A stretch of DNA of 19,875 nucleotides from Nitrospina sp. (GCA_004357435.1 SMVS01000066.1:1-19875); one strand, 5' to 3'; shown: positions 5,192 to 13,220, counted from the first letter of the stretch. A program made the numbers and translations. Notes: generated by a model from the letters alone, not told the origin.

Positions 5192-7753
5192 CTATAAAAG
5201 TTCTTTTAGATGTTTTTCCCAATCAATTATTTTGAGTCGGGATTCCGCGGCCTGCTGAAGCAGGTTTTCAGGAGGATAGGACTCCACCAGTTGGTTCAAT
5301 TCTTTAAAGGCGTCGTCTTTCCGATTTAATTTATCCAGATTGTCGGCGATGAGAAAATCGGCCCAATCGCGGAGGGGGTGGTCGGGAAACAATTTCCGTC
5401 CCGCCTGCAAAGCGTCCAGCGATCCTTTGAAATTGCCTTGCATGTGTTGGAGGATACCCAGCTTGTAGTAAGCGGTTTGGATGAATTCGGGAAGGTTGCG
5501 GATTTTACGGTCGTAGGTGTCGATGGCCTTGCGGTGGGCTTGCACCGATTGACGGAGGTTGCCCTTCGCAAAGTGGGTTTCCGCTATTCGATAATGCATC
5601 AGGGATTTTTTAAAGTCGTGATCCGAGAGGAGGGTGCGGTACGTCCGGATCGCGTCGTCGAATCGTTTTTGACCTTGGTAGGCGTCTGCCAGAATGAGCA
5701 GGGCTTCCGGGACTCGCGGGCTTTCCGGGAAGGTGTTCAGAAAAGTTTTAGCCACCCGCTCGGCCTCCTTGAATTGGGTCTCGCTAAGATGAATCTGGCC
5801 CAGATTCAAAAACAGACGGTCGGTGTAGGCGCCATTGAGATCGCTCAATTTGACGGTTTCAAAAAATTCCAACGCTTCAGAGTGTATCCCGATGGCCATG
5901 TAGCTTTCGCCAATTTGCAAACGGGTTTTTATGTTCTGGATGTCGCCGAGACCGAGTCCGACATAATCGCCGTAAGCATAGAGGATGGGCAAGTGCCCCT
6001 GCTGTTTGGCGTATTGATCGATCAGGCTGATCACCGCAAGCCGGATAAAATTTTGGGCGGATCGATGGAACCGCGTGTTCGGCGCCCACGGCAGAAGTTT
6101 TTTAAACTCATCGATGGCTTCGAGGTAACGTTGTTCCTGATAGTACGCGGACCCACGGCTCAAAGTGACTTCCGACAGGATATCACTGGATTGGCTTTCC
6201 TGAAAAACCTCCCTGTAAGCTTGGTAAGGATCGATGAAAGGCGGAATTTCAAAAATGAGATCGCGCACGGGCAGTGTTGGATAGCGGAGGCCGATATCGG
6301 CCAGCCGGATTTTTGCGTATTGCGATTCGTCACTGCCGGGAGCGTTGCGATAGGATTGGTCGAACACCGATAGGGCGGACTGTCCCTGTTGCACGGTTTG
6401 CCCCGTATCCTCCAGCAAATAGGAGTCGCCGATGCGATTCAGCGCTTTGTGGGCGGTGGCGGATTCCGGGTCTAAGTTGACCAGATTGAAATAATATTCG
6501 CGCGCGCGGTCCCAATGCTTGGCGGAGAAATAAATTTCGCCAATTTGAAAATTGATTTGAGGGCGTCGGCTCAACTGATCCGGCCACCGCTTCACGGCGT
6601 CCTCATATATTGGGAGAGCGGCTTGATAGTCACCGCGATCAAAATACCACTGGGCGATCCGGTAAACGCCGACCCGCGCTCCCACATCGCTGGGTGTTTT
6701 TTTCAATATCATTTGGAAGGCTTTATAGGCTTCGTCTATTTTCTCTTCCTTGAGTAGCATTTTCGCCAGTCCGAGCTGACGCGCGGGGATGTAGCGGCTC
6801 CTCTTATTTCTGCGAAGGCCTTCCAAATAAAGAGTTTTGGCCTCGAGGGTGTAGTCCATGGCCTCGAAAATGCTGGAGATTTTCAACAACGCATGATCGT
6901 AAAATGAAGATTTGGGATATTGCCGCATGGCGTATTGATAAGCTTCCAGGGCCTCCTCGAATTTTGGGGCCGGATCCTGAACGGCCAGATTATATTTCGC
7001 CTCGGCCATGAGGTAAGTCGCATTCGCACGGTAACGGCTTTCCGGATACTTCCTGCTGAACGCTTTGAGCGCCGGCACCGCTTCCAGATAATCCTTTCTT
7101 TGAAACAGCAACAAGGCTTTTTCATAATCCTTGTCGCCGCTTTTAAACTTACTTTCCTGATCCGCTCGAATCGCCTGCCGAATTTTTTCAGCGCTCAACC
7201 CGGGGACGATGGATTTATGGGCAGACGGCTTGCGGAGAATTTTTTTAGGGCGGCGGGGCGATCTGTCTTTAATGGCTGTTGGCTTCCCCGCCATAAAAAT
7301 TTCGCCGCGGTCGCCTTTCAGGTCCAAAATGATCTGGTGCGGATTGTGTTGGATAAAATGGATGATCCGCGTATTGGAGTTTTTATAGTTCAAAGTGAGT
7401 TTGACGTGGTTGCCAATTTCACGAATATCGATTCGCTCTAGATTCCGTTCCTGATAGATTTGGGAGCGAACCTCGGGGTCCAATTTGGCCTTGCGTATGA
7501 AGAGGGCAATTCTTTTGTTGGCAAGATCGGGTATGAAGCGATAAGTCGTGCGCCGACTTAATTGAATGACTACCCTGGTGAATTCGGGAGGAGCTTTTCC
7601 CAAGCGCACCTCTTCCACCACAGTCAGATTGCGGCCGCTAGCGGCATCGGTTGCGGGGACTTGCGCAAGGCCCGAGCTGGTCATTCCCAAAGTCCACAGG
7701 AGAACTCCGGCAATCCACAGCCGTTCGGAATAAATTTTGCTTGATTCAATCAT
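5192..7753 (-). CDS. Exported AMIN-domain and TPR-repeat protein, flagellar operon
   Basis: The open frame reaches 7864, but the first 37 codons are AT-rich and unlike the rest. The ATG at 7751-7753 gives a protein of 853 residues starting with a clear signal peptide (RLWIAGVLLWTLG core, cleavage near SGLAQ-VP at about residue 31). Residues about 43-148 look like an AMIN domain (FTRVVIQLSRRTTYRFIPDL and HQIILDLKGDRG), a beta-sandwich that often binds peptidoglycan or ring proteins. A basic linker at about 155-180 follows, then more than ten TPR-like helical pairs to the C-terminus (for example ALLLFQRKDYLEAVPALKAF and RIAETHFAKGNLRQSVQAHR). It is probably periplasmic. It is 9 bases upstream of the flrB-like gene, so it shares its transcript. 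The product may be a motor scaffold or assembly factor; that role is inferred from context. No strong ribosome binding site precedes the chosen start. Confidence 0.8.
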   Translation of the reverse strand: MIESSKIYSERLWIAGVLLWTLGMTSSGLAQVPATDAASGRNLTVVEEVRLGKAPPEFTRVVIQLSRRTTYRFIPDLANKRIALFIRKAKLDPEVRSQIYQERNLERIDIREIGNHVKLTLNYKNSNTRIIHFIQHNPHQIILDLKGDRGEIFMAGKPTAIKDRSPRRPKKILRKPSAHKSIVPGLSAEKIRQAIRADQESKFKSGDKDYEKALLLFQRKDYLEAVPALKAFSRKYPESRYRANATYLMAEAKYNLAVQDPAPKFEEALEAYQYAMRQYPKSSFYDHALLKISSIFEAMDYTLEAKTLYLEGLRRNKRSRYIPARQLGLAKMLLKEEKIDEAYKAFQMILKKTPSDVGARVGVYRIAQWYFDRGDYQAALPIYEDAVKRWPDQLSRRPQINFQIGEIYFSAKHWDRAREYYFNLVNLDPESATAHKALNRIGDSYLLEDTGQTVQQGQSALSVFDQSYRNAPGSDESQYAKIRLADIGLRYPTLPVRDLIFEIPPFIDPYQAYREVFQESQSSDILSEVTLSRGSAYYQEQRYLEAIDEFKKLLPWAPNTRFHRSAQNFIRLAVISLIDQYAKQQGHLPILYAYGDYVGLGLGDIQNIKTRLQIGESYMAIGIHSEALEFFETVKLSDLNGAYTDRLFLNLGQIHLSETQFKEAERVAKTFLNTFPESPRVPEALLILADAYQGQKRFDDAIRTYRTLLSDHDFKKSLMHYRIAETHFAKGNLRQSVQAHRKAIDTYDRKIRNLPEFIQTAYYKLGILQHMQGNFKGSLDALQAGRKLFPDHPLRDWADFLIADNLDKLNRKDDAFKELNQLVESYPPENLLQQAAESRLKIIDWEKHLKELL

Positions 7754-7934
7754 GAGAATATTTTGACCATTGGAACCCTCAAAACCATTTAGAGCAATAA
7801 TGGTACCATTATCTATTTTGTTATTAAAATACAATGGATTATAATGAAATATGCGTATTTCCATAGGCCATATAGGGCTTACGGATTATATGCAGTGGGT
7901 TGCGATTTTAAATTTTTTGTACTTTAAGGACAAA

Positions 7935-7966
7935 AAATGTCACGGCTAGTCAAAAATTTGACATTT
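7935..7966. promoter_or_regulatory. Nested inverted repeats in the divergent control region, with GTCA-N6-TGAC box copy 2
   Basis: Arms AAATGTCA (7935-7942) and TGACATTT (7959-7966) pair perfectly. Overlapping them is a second perfect palindrome, GTCAAAAATTTGAC (7949-7962). The site lies between the AMIN-TPR gene (start 7753, minus) and the diguanylate cyclase gene (start 8037, plus), so it could control both. The 14-base palindrome resembles the published FleQ box (GTCA, AT-rich centre, TGAC). No FleQ gene is in the window. I found no convincing sigma-70 promoter on the plus side. On the minus side a perfect TATAAT (7838-7843) lacks a good -35. Confidence 0.4.
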
Positions 7967-8036
7967 AGGTTGCAAGACACACTGCCATCGGATGTGGATT
8001 CGACTGATAATTTTGGTGGATCCAGGTGAAAATAAA

Positions 8037-9140
8037 ATGAAAAAAGCTGAGTTGGAGAAAAGAGCCCAAGAGGAAACCCAGGGAGTGATGAGTCTGTTGA
8101 AACGACAGAACCAGATGCTGGGGCAATCTCTGGTCAATCTGGATCATTTTCTTTTTTTGAACAAGAACATCAGCAAACTTCATTTCGACGATATCAGGAA
8201 AATTTTGGCGGAGAAACTGCCCTTCATTCTTTCCGTCCGTTATTTCACGCTGTTTTTATATGACAGCAATAAACGAATACTGAATCTGGCCTGTCACAAC
8301 CATCCGCATCTGGACCCGGGCCTGTCGATTCCTCTGGAGAAATCCGGAGTGATGCATGACGCCCTCATGCAAAGACGATACATTCTGGAGTTGGATTTTA
8401 CGCGTTCCAAGTATTTCAAGGGGAAAAAGAATCCGCTCTTCCGGAATGATTTTTTCGTTTGCGTTCCATTAATGATCGAAAATGAGATCATTGGCGCCAT
8501 CAATTTGAACGACAGCGAGAAGGGCACCTTTTCGGTGGAGGACCTGGATTTTGTGTTGACGGTTATCGAATTTATTTCCCTTTCGATCAGCAACGCCCTG
8601 TTGCATGAAAAAACCGAAATTCTTTCGGTGACCGATGGTTTAACCCAGTTGAATAATCATCGGCAGATGCAGATCATATTGAAAAGTGAATTCATAAGAA
8701 GCAAACGGTACAACGCTCCCTTGTCTTTAGTGATGATGGATGTGGACCATTTCAAAAAGGTCAATGACACCTACGGCCATCAAATCGGTGACAAAATCCT
8801 GGTGGCTCTGGCGGTGGCCATCACGCGTGTGTGCCGCGCCAATGACAGCGCGGCCCGCTATGGCGGGGAGGAATTTTTATTGATTCTTCCCGAGACTACA
8901 ATTGCGGGCGCCAACCGGATCGCCGAGAGAATACGAAAGGAATTTTCGCGCAATGAATTTTTGGAAAACGGAGAACGCTTTAAAGTCACTGTCAGTTGTG
9001 GCGTGACGGAATTGGACAAGGAGCACATGATCAGTCCCGCCGATCTGATTCAAGTGGCCGACAAAGCTTTGTATCAGGCCAAGCAGGGCGGAAGGAACCG
9101 GACGGTGACCGGGAAGTGGAACGAAAATGCTGGAGATTGA
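8037..9140 (+). CDS. GAF-GGDEF diguanylate cyclase
   Basis: The protein makes cyclic-di-GMP from two GTP. It has 367 residues and no membrane segment. A short coiled coil (about residues 1-30) leads into a GAF-like sensor domain (about 45-190), then a GGDEF domain (about 195-360). The GGDEF domain has LVMMDVDHFKKVNDTYGHQIGD, the active-site motif GGEEF at 276-280, and a complete inhibitory I-site RxxD (RAND, 267-270) five residues before it, so it is predicted to be active and product-inhibited. The frame is open from 7992, but the ATG at 8037 is preceded by AGGTGA at good distance and starts the natural sequence MKKAELEKRAQEE. The stop overlaps the next gene by 14 bases, which indicates one transcript with the HDOD protein. 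Confidence 0.92.
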   Translation: MKKAELEKRAQEETQGVMSLLKRQNQMLGQSLVNLDHFLFLNKNISKLHFDDIRKILAEKLPFILSVRYFTLFLYDSNKRILNLACHNHPHLDPGLSIPLEKSGVMHDALMQRRYILELDFTRSKYFKGKKNPLFRNDFFVCVPLMIENEIIGAINLNDSEKGTFSVEDLDFVLTVIEFISLSISNALLHEKTEILSVTDGLTQLNNHRQMQIILKSEFIRSKRYNAPLSLVMMDVDHFKKVNDTYGHQIGDKILVALAVAITRVCRANDSAARYGGEEFLLILPETTIAGANRIAERIRKEFSRNEFLENGERFKVTVSCGVTELDKEHMISPADLIQVADKALYQAKQGGRNRTVTGKWNENAGD

Positions 9141-10050
9141 GGAATTTAAAAAATTAAACAATCTGCCTTCTTTTCCGCAACAGATTGTGAAGGTGCTGGA
9201 CCGGTTGGGTCACACTTCAAGTCTGGATTACAATATCCTGAAATTGATACAATTTGATCCCACCATGGCGGCCCGCATTCTGCACATGGCCAACCTGCCC
9301 CTTTATGGCTACGGCGCCCGGGTGGATTCAGTGCAACAGGCTTCCGGATTGCTGGGGCCGAGCGTGATCAAAAGTATCATCCTCACCACACCCATACTCG
9401 AACGGTTTGGAGTCAACGGCAATTATCATTCGAACGATCTGGATTTCCCGAAAATGTGGATCCATTCCATGGCCACCGGGATCATTGCGGGCGGGCTGGC
9501 GGAGCGATGGGATCCGCTGAACGCGAATTTTCTTTGTACCGCGGGTCTGCTTTTCGATATTGGTAAAATCGCTTTGGCGGTGCAATACCCAAAGGAAATG
9601 CAAGCGATTAGTAAAGCCAGAAAGAAAAAAAAGATCCGGCTGATTCATGCTGAGATTAAAACCCTGGGCCTGTCGCATTCTGAAGTTGCCCGTGAAATGG
9701 CGCGGGCCTGGAATTTTCCTAAAAATATGGTCGGTGTTCTGGGCAGTGATCCGTTGGCGGAAGACCTGAAGGAGAAGGTGATCCGCCAGTTGGCACGGAC
9801 GGTAACACTGCAATCGCCCTTTTTACTGCCAGCGATTGAAAAGAACTCCGCCGTGGTGGGCCTGGCTAAAATCCTGGCGTCGTCGTGGGGATACGAGGAT
9901 GATCTGGAGGGCCCCCTGCCGATGCAATACGATGCCCTGCTTGATTCGCTCGAGAAAACTCAGGAGGATATCAACGAAATGGAAGAAGACCTTAGGAAAT
10001 TTGTGGCGTTTCAGATTGATGAATCATTTCCAGGTGAGTCAGGGTCATGA
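9127..10050 (+). CDS. HDOD-domain signalling protein
   Basis: The 307-residue protein has an HDOD domain at about residues 8-210 (NNLPSFPQQIVKVLDRL, IQFDPTMAARILHMAN, GLLGPSVIKSIIL). HDOD domains are HD-superfamily folds that have lost catalysis and act in signalling, often with cyclic-di-GMP or chemotaxis proteins. Here the expected HD pair is Phe-Asp (FDIGK, 143-147), with His113 retained, which agrees with a non-enzymatic role. The C-terminal part (about 220-307) ends in an acidic helix (EKTQEDINEMEEDLRK). The ATG at 9127 lies inside the end of the cyclase gene (14-base overlap), with GGAACG upstream. Tight coupling to the cyclase suggests the two products work together, for example as sensor output or scaffold. 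Confidence 0.88.
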   Translation: MLEIEEFKKLNNLPSFPQQIVKVLDRLGHTSSLDYNILKLIQFDPTMAARILHMANLPLYGYGARVDSVQQASGLLGPSVIKSIILTTPILERFGVNGNYHSNDLDFPKMWIHSMATGIIAGGLAERWDPLNANFLCTAGLLFDIGKIALAVQYPKEMQAISKARKKKKIRLIHAEIKTLGLSHSEVAREMARAWNFPKNMVGVLGSDPLAEDLKEKVIRQLARTVTLQSPFLLPAIEKNSAVVGLAKILASSWGYEDDLEGPLPMQYDALLDSLEKTQEDINEMEEDLRKFVAFQIDESFPGESGS

Positions 10051-10096
10051 CGGTTGCCTGGAATATGGGGAGGCGCATTGCAAGAGTGGCAAAAAT

Positions 10097-11074
10097 CTAA
10101 ACCTCTGGACCCATGTACTGGATAAAATTATCAAGGACTTTCCCGTCGAATTCTTCGACCATTTGTTTTTTCATCAAGATGAGAGTGTCATAAGCAGACA
10201 TGGCTTTTTTATAGGGCCGCCGGGTGGTCAGGGCGTCGTACACATCCATCACTTTGCATACCCGGGCGAAGTAAGAGATGTCGTCTCCCGTCAGGCCACT
10301 CGGGTAGCCGCCTCCATTGTATCGTTCATGGTGTTGTGCCGCCATGTCGATGATGCCTGCCCCATAGCATTTCATTTCCCGCAGAATCGCCTCGCCAAAC
10401 GGGGCATGATCCTTAATGGCTTCAAACTCCTGTTTGGTGAGCGCGCTGTTTTTGTTCAAGAGCTTGATATCGATTTTTGATTTGCCCACGTCGTGAAGCA
10501 TTCCACCCAAACCCAATTGCCGCACGTCCGTCTTTGGGAGACCAATTTTTATGCCGTAGGTCATGCAGTAGAGACCCACATTAACGCTGTGCGTGTAGGT
10601 GTAGTAGTCCTTGTTGGTGATTTTTGAAATACCGTAAAAGCCGACTTCAACGTCTTTGAAGCACTCCTCCATCATTTCCATTACTTCGTCCGAGGCGCGG
10701 AGCACTTTATCGGTGGCGTTGTTTTCAAAAAACTCTTTCATGATATTTTTCGAAACTTCATAGACTTTCTCGGCCTTTTTTTCGAAAGGACAATTCGGGT
10801 CGTTCACTAATTTACGAAGCGTGGCCGTCGCATGCTGGTAATACTTAAAGAGGTCCTCTTCCTGAATGTAAAATTCATCTATCCCTTCGCCGGATTCCAG
10901 CAGGGTCATTACTTTGTCATGGTGCTCTGGCTTGGAGCTGGCGAATTTGACGAATTTATCGTTCCCAAAAACGCGGGTTTTATAATAAAGGTCAAAATGA
11001 TCGCTACCGTCTTTGCTCAGGAACTCCAAATCTATTCTGCGGTAGGCGGCATCGGCTGTGGCTGATTTTTCCAT
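10097..11074 (-). CDS. HD-GYP cyclic-di-GMP phosphodiesterase
   Basis: HD-GYP proteins hydrolyse cyclic-di-GMP to pGpG or GMP. The 325-residue protein has an N-terminal module of about 85 residues (DKFVKFASSKPEHHDKVMTL, then GIDEFYIQEEDLFKYY) of the kind often found before HD-GYP domains. The catalytic domain covers about 140-320. It has His162, the HD pair in HDVGK (194-198), His223 (KDHAPFGEAI), the double His in QHHERYNGGGYPSG (HHE at 248-250) and the GYP signature at 256-258. All metal ligands look present. The start ATG (11072-11074) has TGGAACC just upstream and lies 10 bases after a possible 35-codon frame. It converges on the HDOD gene with a 46-base gap. With the cyclase nearby it may provide the opposing activity in a local signalling module. 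Confidence 0.93.
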   Translation of the reverse strand: MEKSATADAAYRRIDLEFLSKDGSDHFDLYYKTRVFGNDKFVKFASSKPEHHDKVMTLLESGEGIDEFYIQEEDLFKYYQHATATLRKLVNDPNCPFEKKAEKVYEVSKNIMKEFFENNATDKVLRASDEVMEMMEECFKDVEVGFYGISKITNKDYYTYTHSVNVGLYCMTYGIKIGLPKTDVRQLGLGGMLHDVGKSKIDIKLLNKNSALTKQEFEAIKDHAPFGEAILREMKCYGAGIIDMAAQHHERYNGGGYPSGLTGDDISYFARVCKVMDVYDALTTRRPYKKAMSAYDTLILMKKQMVEEFDGKVLDNFIQYMGPEV

Positions 11075-11084
11075 GGTTCCAGCA

Positions 11085-11192
11085 TCAAAATTTTTTTAAT
11101 AACCCCTCACCAAATAGCATTGAGAAGAGTATTGAGTAGTTGCATTTAATAGATCTTCCGTCCGGCACTTCAACAAGTGTTTCTTCGGGCAT
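11085..11192 (-). CDS. Possible 35-residue small protein or leader peptide before the HD-GYP gene
   Basis: The minus strand from ATG 11190-11192 encodes MPEETLVEVPDGRSIKCNYS followed by ILFSMLFGEGLLKKF and a TGA. I do not recognise it. It has an acidic start and a hydrophobic, basic-ended C-terminal half that could form an amphipathic helix. It is about 20 bases downstream of a plausible sigma-70 promoter and ends 10 bases before the HD-GYP start, an operon-like position. Its own ribosome binding site is weak (AGGCG about 14 bases upstream). It could be a real small protein, a leader peptide, or chance. Confidence 0.35.
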   Translation of the reverse strand: MPEETLVEVPDGRSIKCNYSILFSMLFGEGLLKKF

Positions 11193-11219
11193 TTTCAGAT
11201 AATTTCGCCTACCTATAAT

Positions 11220-11255
11220 ATTCTAAAGGATGAAATCTTTTTATCAAGTCTTGAT
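11220..11255 (-). promoter_or_regulatory. Putative sigma-70 promoter with overlapping palindrome, HD-GYP transcript
   Basis: On the minus strand, TTGATA (11242-11247) and TAGAAT (11220-11225) are separated by 16 bases, giving a start near 11213. A perfect palindrome, ATCAAG-T-CTTGAT (11243-11255), overlaps the -35 element and could be an operator. It is the best promoter-like match in the 202-base gap between the HD-GYP and M20 genes. Confidence 0.4.
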
Positions 11256-11259
11256 TGAG

Positions 11260-11274
11260 TAAGGGTTGCCCTTA
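11260..11274. terminator. Small hairpin just after the M20 stop
   Basis: Arms TAAGGG (11260-11265) and CCCTTA (11269-11274) are separated by TTG, starting 3 bases beyond the M20 stop codon on the minus strand. There is no U-run after it, so it is at most a weak terminator or an mRNA 3'-end stabiliser. Confidence 0.3.
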
Positions 11275-11276
11275 AT

Positions 11277-13151
11277 TCAAGCGGCAGGGGTTTTATCCTT
11301 GGGAAAAGCCTCCGGGCAATGGCTCATGAAATGCGCTATGGCGCGGGCGCATCCCAATAGGTCTGGCATGGAAAGGCTTTCACCCGGTTCGTGCATCCGG
11401 CAGTCTTGATCGTAAGGGCCAATGCAGAGCGGCGGAACGTTGCCCAGAGCCGTCATCAATTTGGCCACGAAAGGGATGGAGCCGCCACACCCGTAAAGGC
11501 AGGAGGGGTGTCCGTAGCCAACTTCCAGGGATTTTAACATGAGCGGAAAGGCCGGATGGTCAATGCCAGTGCTCCACGGAGCGCCCCCTTTGTCTTCTTT
11601 TAATTCAAGAGAAAACCCGGGCGGAACATTTTGGAACAGGTGGGTTTTCAAATGTTGTGCGGCAACCATTTCATCATTGCCCGGGGCCAGCCGGATTTCT
11701 ATCAGGGTTTTGGCGATAGGATCGTTGAACAATCGCCGGGTTCCATCCGGCTCGGTGTGCAGGGCTTGCACGGTCACCTCGGAAATTCCGCCGCCCGGTT
11801 CAAAATATTTTTCCAGATCGGGGAAAGAAATTTTCCCATCCAAACCAATCATTTGGTCGAGCATTCGGGCTAGTTGGATCTCCGGAACAGGAAACGGTCC
11901 ACCGGTCACCCCGGAATGCGGGTCCTTTACCGACGACTGCAGAACAACATCGAGGCTGGCCCAATCCGTTTGATGGGTTGAGTCCAAGGTCAATTTTAAA
12001 TGAAAGGTGTTGAGCTTATTAAAAGCGGTTTCCAAAAAACCAACCCAGCCGTTGCCGTCGATCGGCTTGTGGACCCGGAAAGTCAAACGTGCGCCCGCAG
12101 TGCCCAGGACCACGCCGCCGGTGACGCGGTGACCGGGCCGGGCATTGGCGTAGGATTTTCGCAATTGGCTTTCGATGATTGCAACTTTGTTGGATGGCAC
12201 CGTCAGGCTGGTTTCCGGAAGCAATCCCGCTGAAGACCGCAACGCTTCCAGGGACGTGGGGATGAGTCCGTAGCCCCGGCGCTCCTCTTCGGTCACGGGG
12301 CGGTCCGCATTGGCGATGGCCGTCACGGCGAGTGATTGATCCTCGCGGACCAGAGAGGCGATGACTTTATAAAGCGCGGTCTGCTCATCGATTTTATTTT
12401 CACCACTGGCCTTGCGCATGACGCCTTCCATTTGAAGGATGCCGCGCAATGAAGTGGTCAACCCGGGAACACCGGTATCGGGATTGACCACATCGGTGAT
12501 GATGACGGCGTCTGAGGTAATGAAGAACTCCTTGTTTTGCAGGATCTGCTTGATGAGGGAATGGGAGCCGGATTCCTCCTCGGTTTCAAATATGACTTTG
12601 ACGTTGCAGGGCAAGCGCGGTCCAGGAGCATCCTCGGCACCCTTCGGACTGCCCGGCCACGTTTTCAGCAAAGCGTCTATGGCCATGCCAATGGCGATCA
12701 CCCCGCTCAGATCATCGGCGGCGCCGCGGCCATACGCCCGGCTACGATCCTCATTCCAGCGCAATTCGGTGGGCGGCACGCCGTCCCATTTCGCAAACCG
12801 GCCATCGTCCATATAAGGTTGCTTGTCCAGGTGCGCGTACATCAGCAGAGTGGGTTGGTCGGGAGCGGATAGGATTTCAGCCATCAGAATGGGGGTGGCC
12901 CGCTCTGGACCCGGCGGGGGCCGGTTGATTTTGATAAAGTCGAACCCGACGTCCTTCAAATAATCAGCCGCCAGTTCCAGAATTTCCTGCATGTCCGATG
13001 GCGCGATCCGATCCCCGTCAAATTCGTTGACGCCAAAGCTCCGGCTATCGATGCGCACCATCTCGGCCATCATCTTGAGATGCCGCTCCACCAGGGGGGA
13101 GCCGGCTTGAATGGCCTCCCGTGCTCGACCGTCCCATTCACTTGCAATCAT
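11277..13151 (-). CDS. M20-family metallopeptidase
   Basis: This is a two-zinc aminopeptidase or dipeptidase of the M20 family, cytoplasmic (no signal peptide). The expected ligands are visible in order: His107 and catalytic Asp109 (LMYAHLDKQP), the bridging Asp in YGRGAADDLSG (146-147), the catalytic Glu and ligand Glu in ETEEESGS (192-193), Asp220 (VIITDVVNPDTG) and the C-terminal His in DCRMHEPGESLSM. At 624 residues it is clearly longer than the common 400-480, because of extra sequence in the middle lid region (about 230-400). Substrate cannot be told; peptidases with this layout often cleave dipeptides. The ATG at 13149-13151 has only a weak ribosome binding site (AAGAACC). It stands alone on its strand, between the HD-GYP gene and a divergent set of small genes. 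Confidence 0.9.
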   Translation of the reverse strand: MIASEWDGRAREAIQAGSPLVERHLKMMAEMVRIDSRSFGVNEFDGDRIAPSDMQEILELAADYLKDVGFDFIKINRPPPGPERATPILMAEILSAPDQPTLLMYAHLDKQPYMDDGRFAKWDGVPPTELRWNEDRSRAYGRGAADDLSGVIAIGMAIDALLKTWPGSPKGAEDAPGPRLPCNVKVIFETEEESGSHSLIKQILQNKEFFITSDAVIITDVVNPDTGVPGLTTSLRGILQMEGVMRKASGENKIDEQTALYKVIASLVREDQSLAVTAIANADRPVTEEERRGYGLIPTSLEALRSSAGLLPETSLTVPSNKVAIIESQLRKSYANARPGHRVTGGVVLGTAGARLTFRVHKPIDGNGWVGFLETAFNKLNTFHLKLTLDSTHQTDWASLDVVLQSSVKDPHSGVTGGPFPVPEIQLARMLDQMIGLDGKISFPDLEKYFEPGGGISEVTVQALHTEPDGTRRLFNDPIAKTLIEIRLAPGNDEMVAAQHLKTHLFQNVPPGFSLELKEDKGGAPWSTGIDHPAFPLMLKSLEVGYGHPSCLYGCGGSIPFVAKLMTALGNVPPLCIGPYDQDCRMHEPGESLSMPDLLGCARAIAHFMSHCPEAFPKDKTPAA

Positions 13152-13220
13152 TTTTCGGTTCTTTTTTTAGTTGGAATCAAGGCATTGGATCGCCAGCAAA
13201 GCTTTACTGAAACGTGCCAA

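Noticed and set aside
5378..6373. 331-codon plus-strand open frame opposite the AMIN-TPR gene
   Set aside because: It is a shadow of a gene with strong family features; its own translation shows no recognisable domain or start signal.
7754..7864. N-terminal extension of the AMIN-TPR frame
   Set aside because: It is AT-rich, places 37 residues before a normal signal peptide, and contains a promoter-like TATAAT; it is more likely leader DNA.
7970..7987. Sigma-54-like sequence on the minus strand upstream of the AMIN-TPR gene (TGGCAG, then TTGCAA)
   Set aside because: Both boxes are good, but 11 bases lie between GG and GC instead of the required 10, which normally abolishes sigma-54 binding.
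7992..8036. Upstream ATG of the diguanylate cyclase frame
   Set aside because: It has no ribosome binding site, whereas the ATG at 8037 has AGGTGA at normal distance.
10051..10096. Bidirectional terminator between the HDOD and HD-GYP genes
   Set aside because: The 46-base convergent gap holds no stem-loop with a T-run on either strand.
13170..13215. TGGCACG on the minus strand upstream of the M20 gene, as part of a sigma-54 promoter
   Set aside because: No TTGC occurs at the right spacing; the nearest is about 7 bases too far away.
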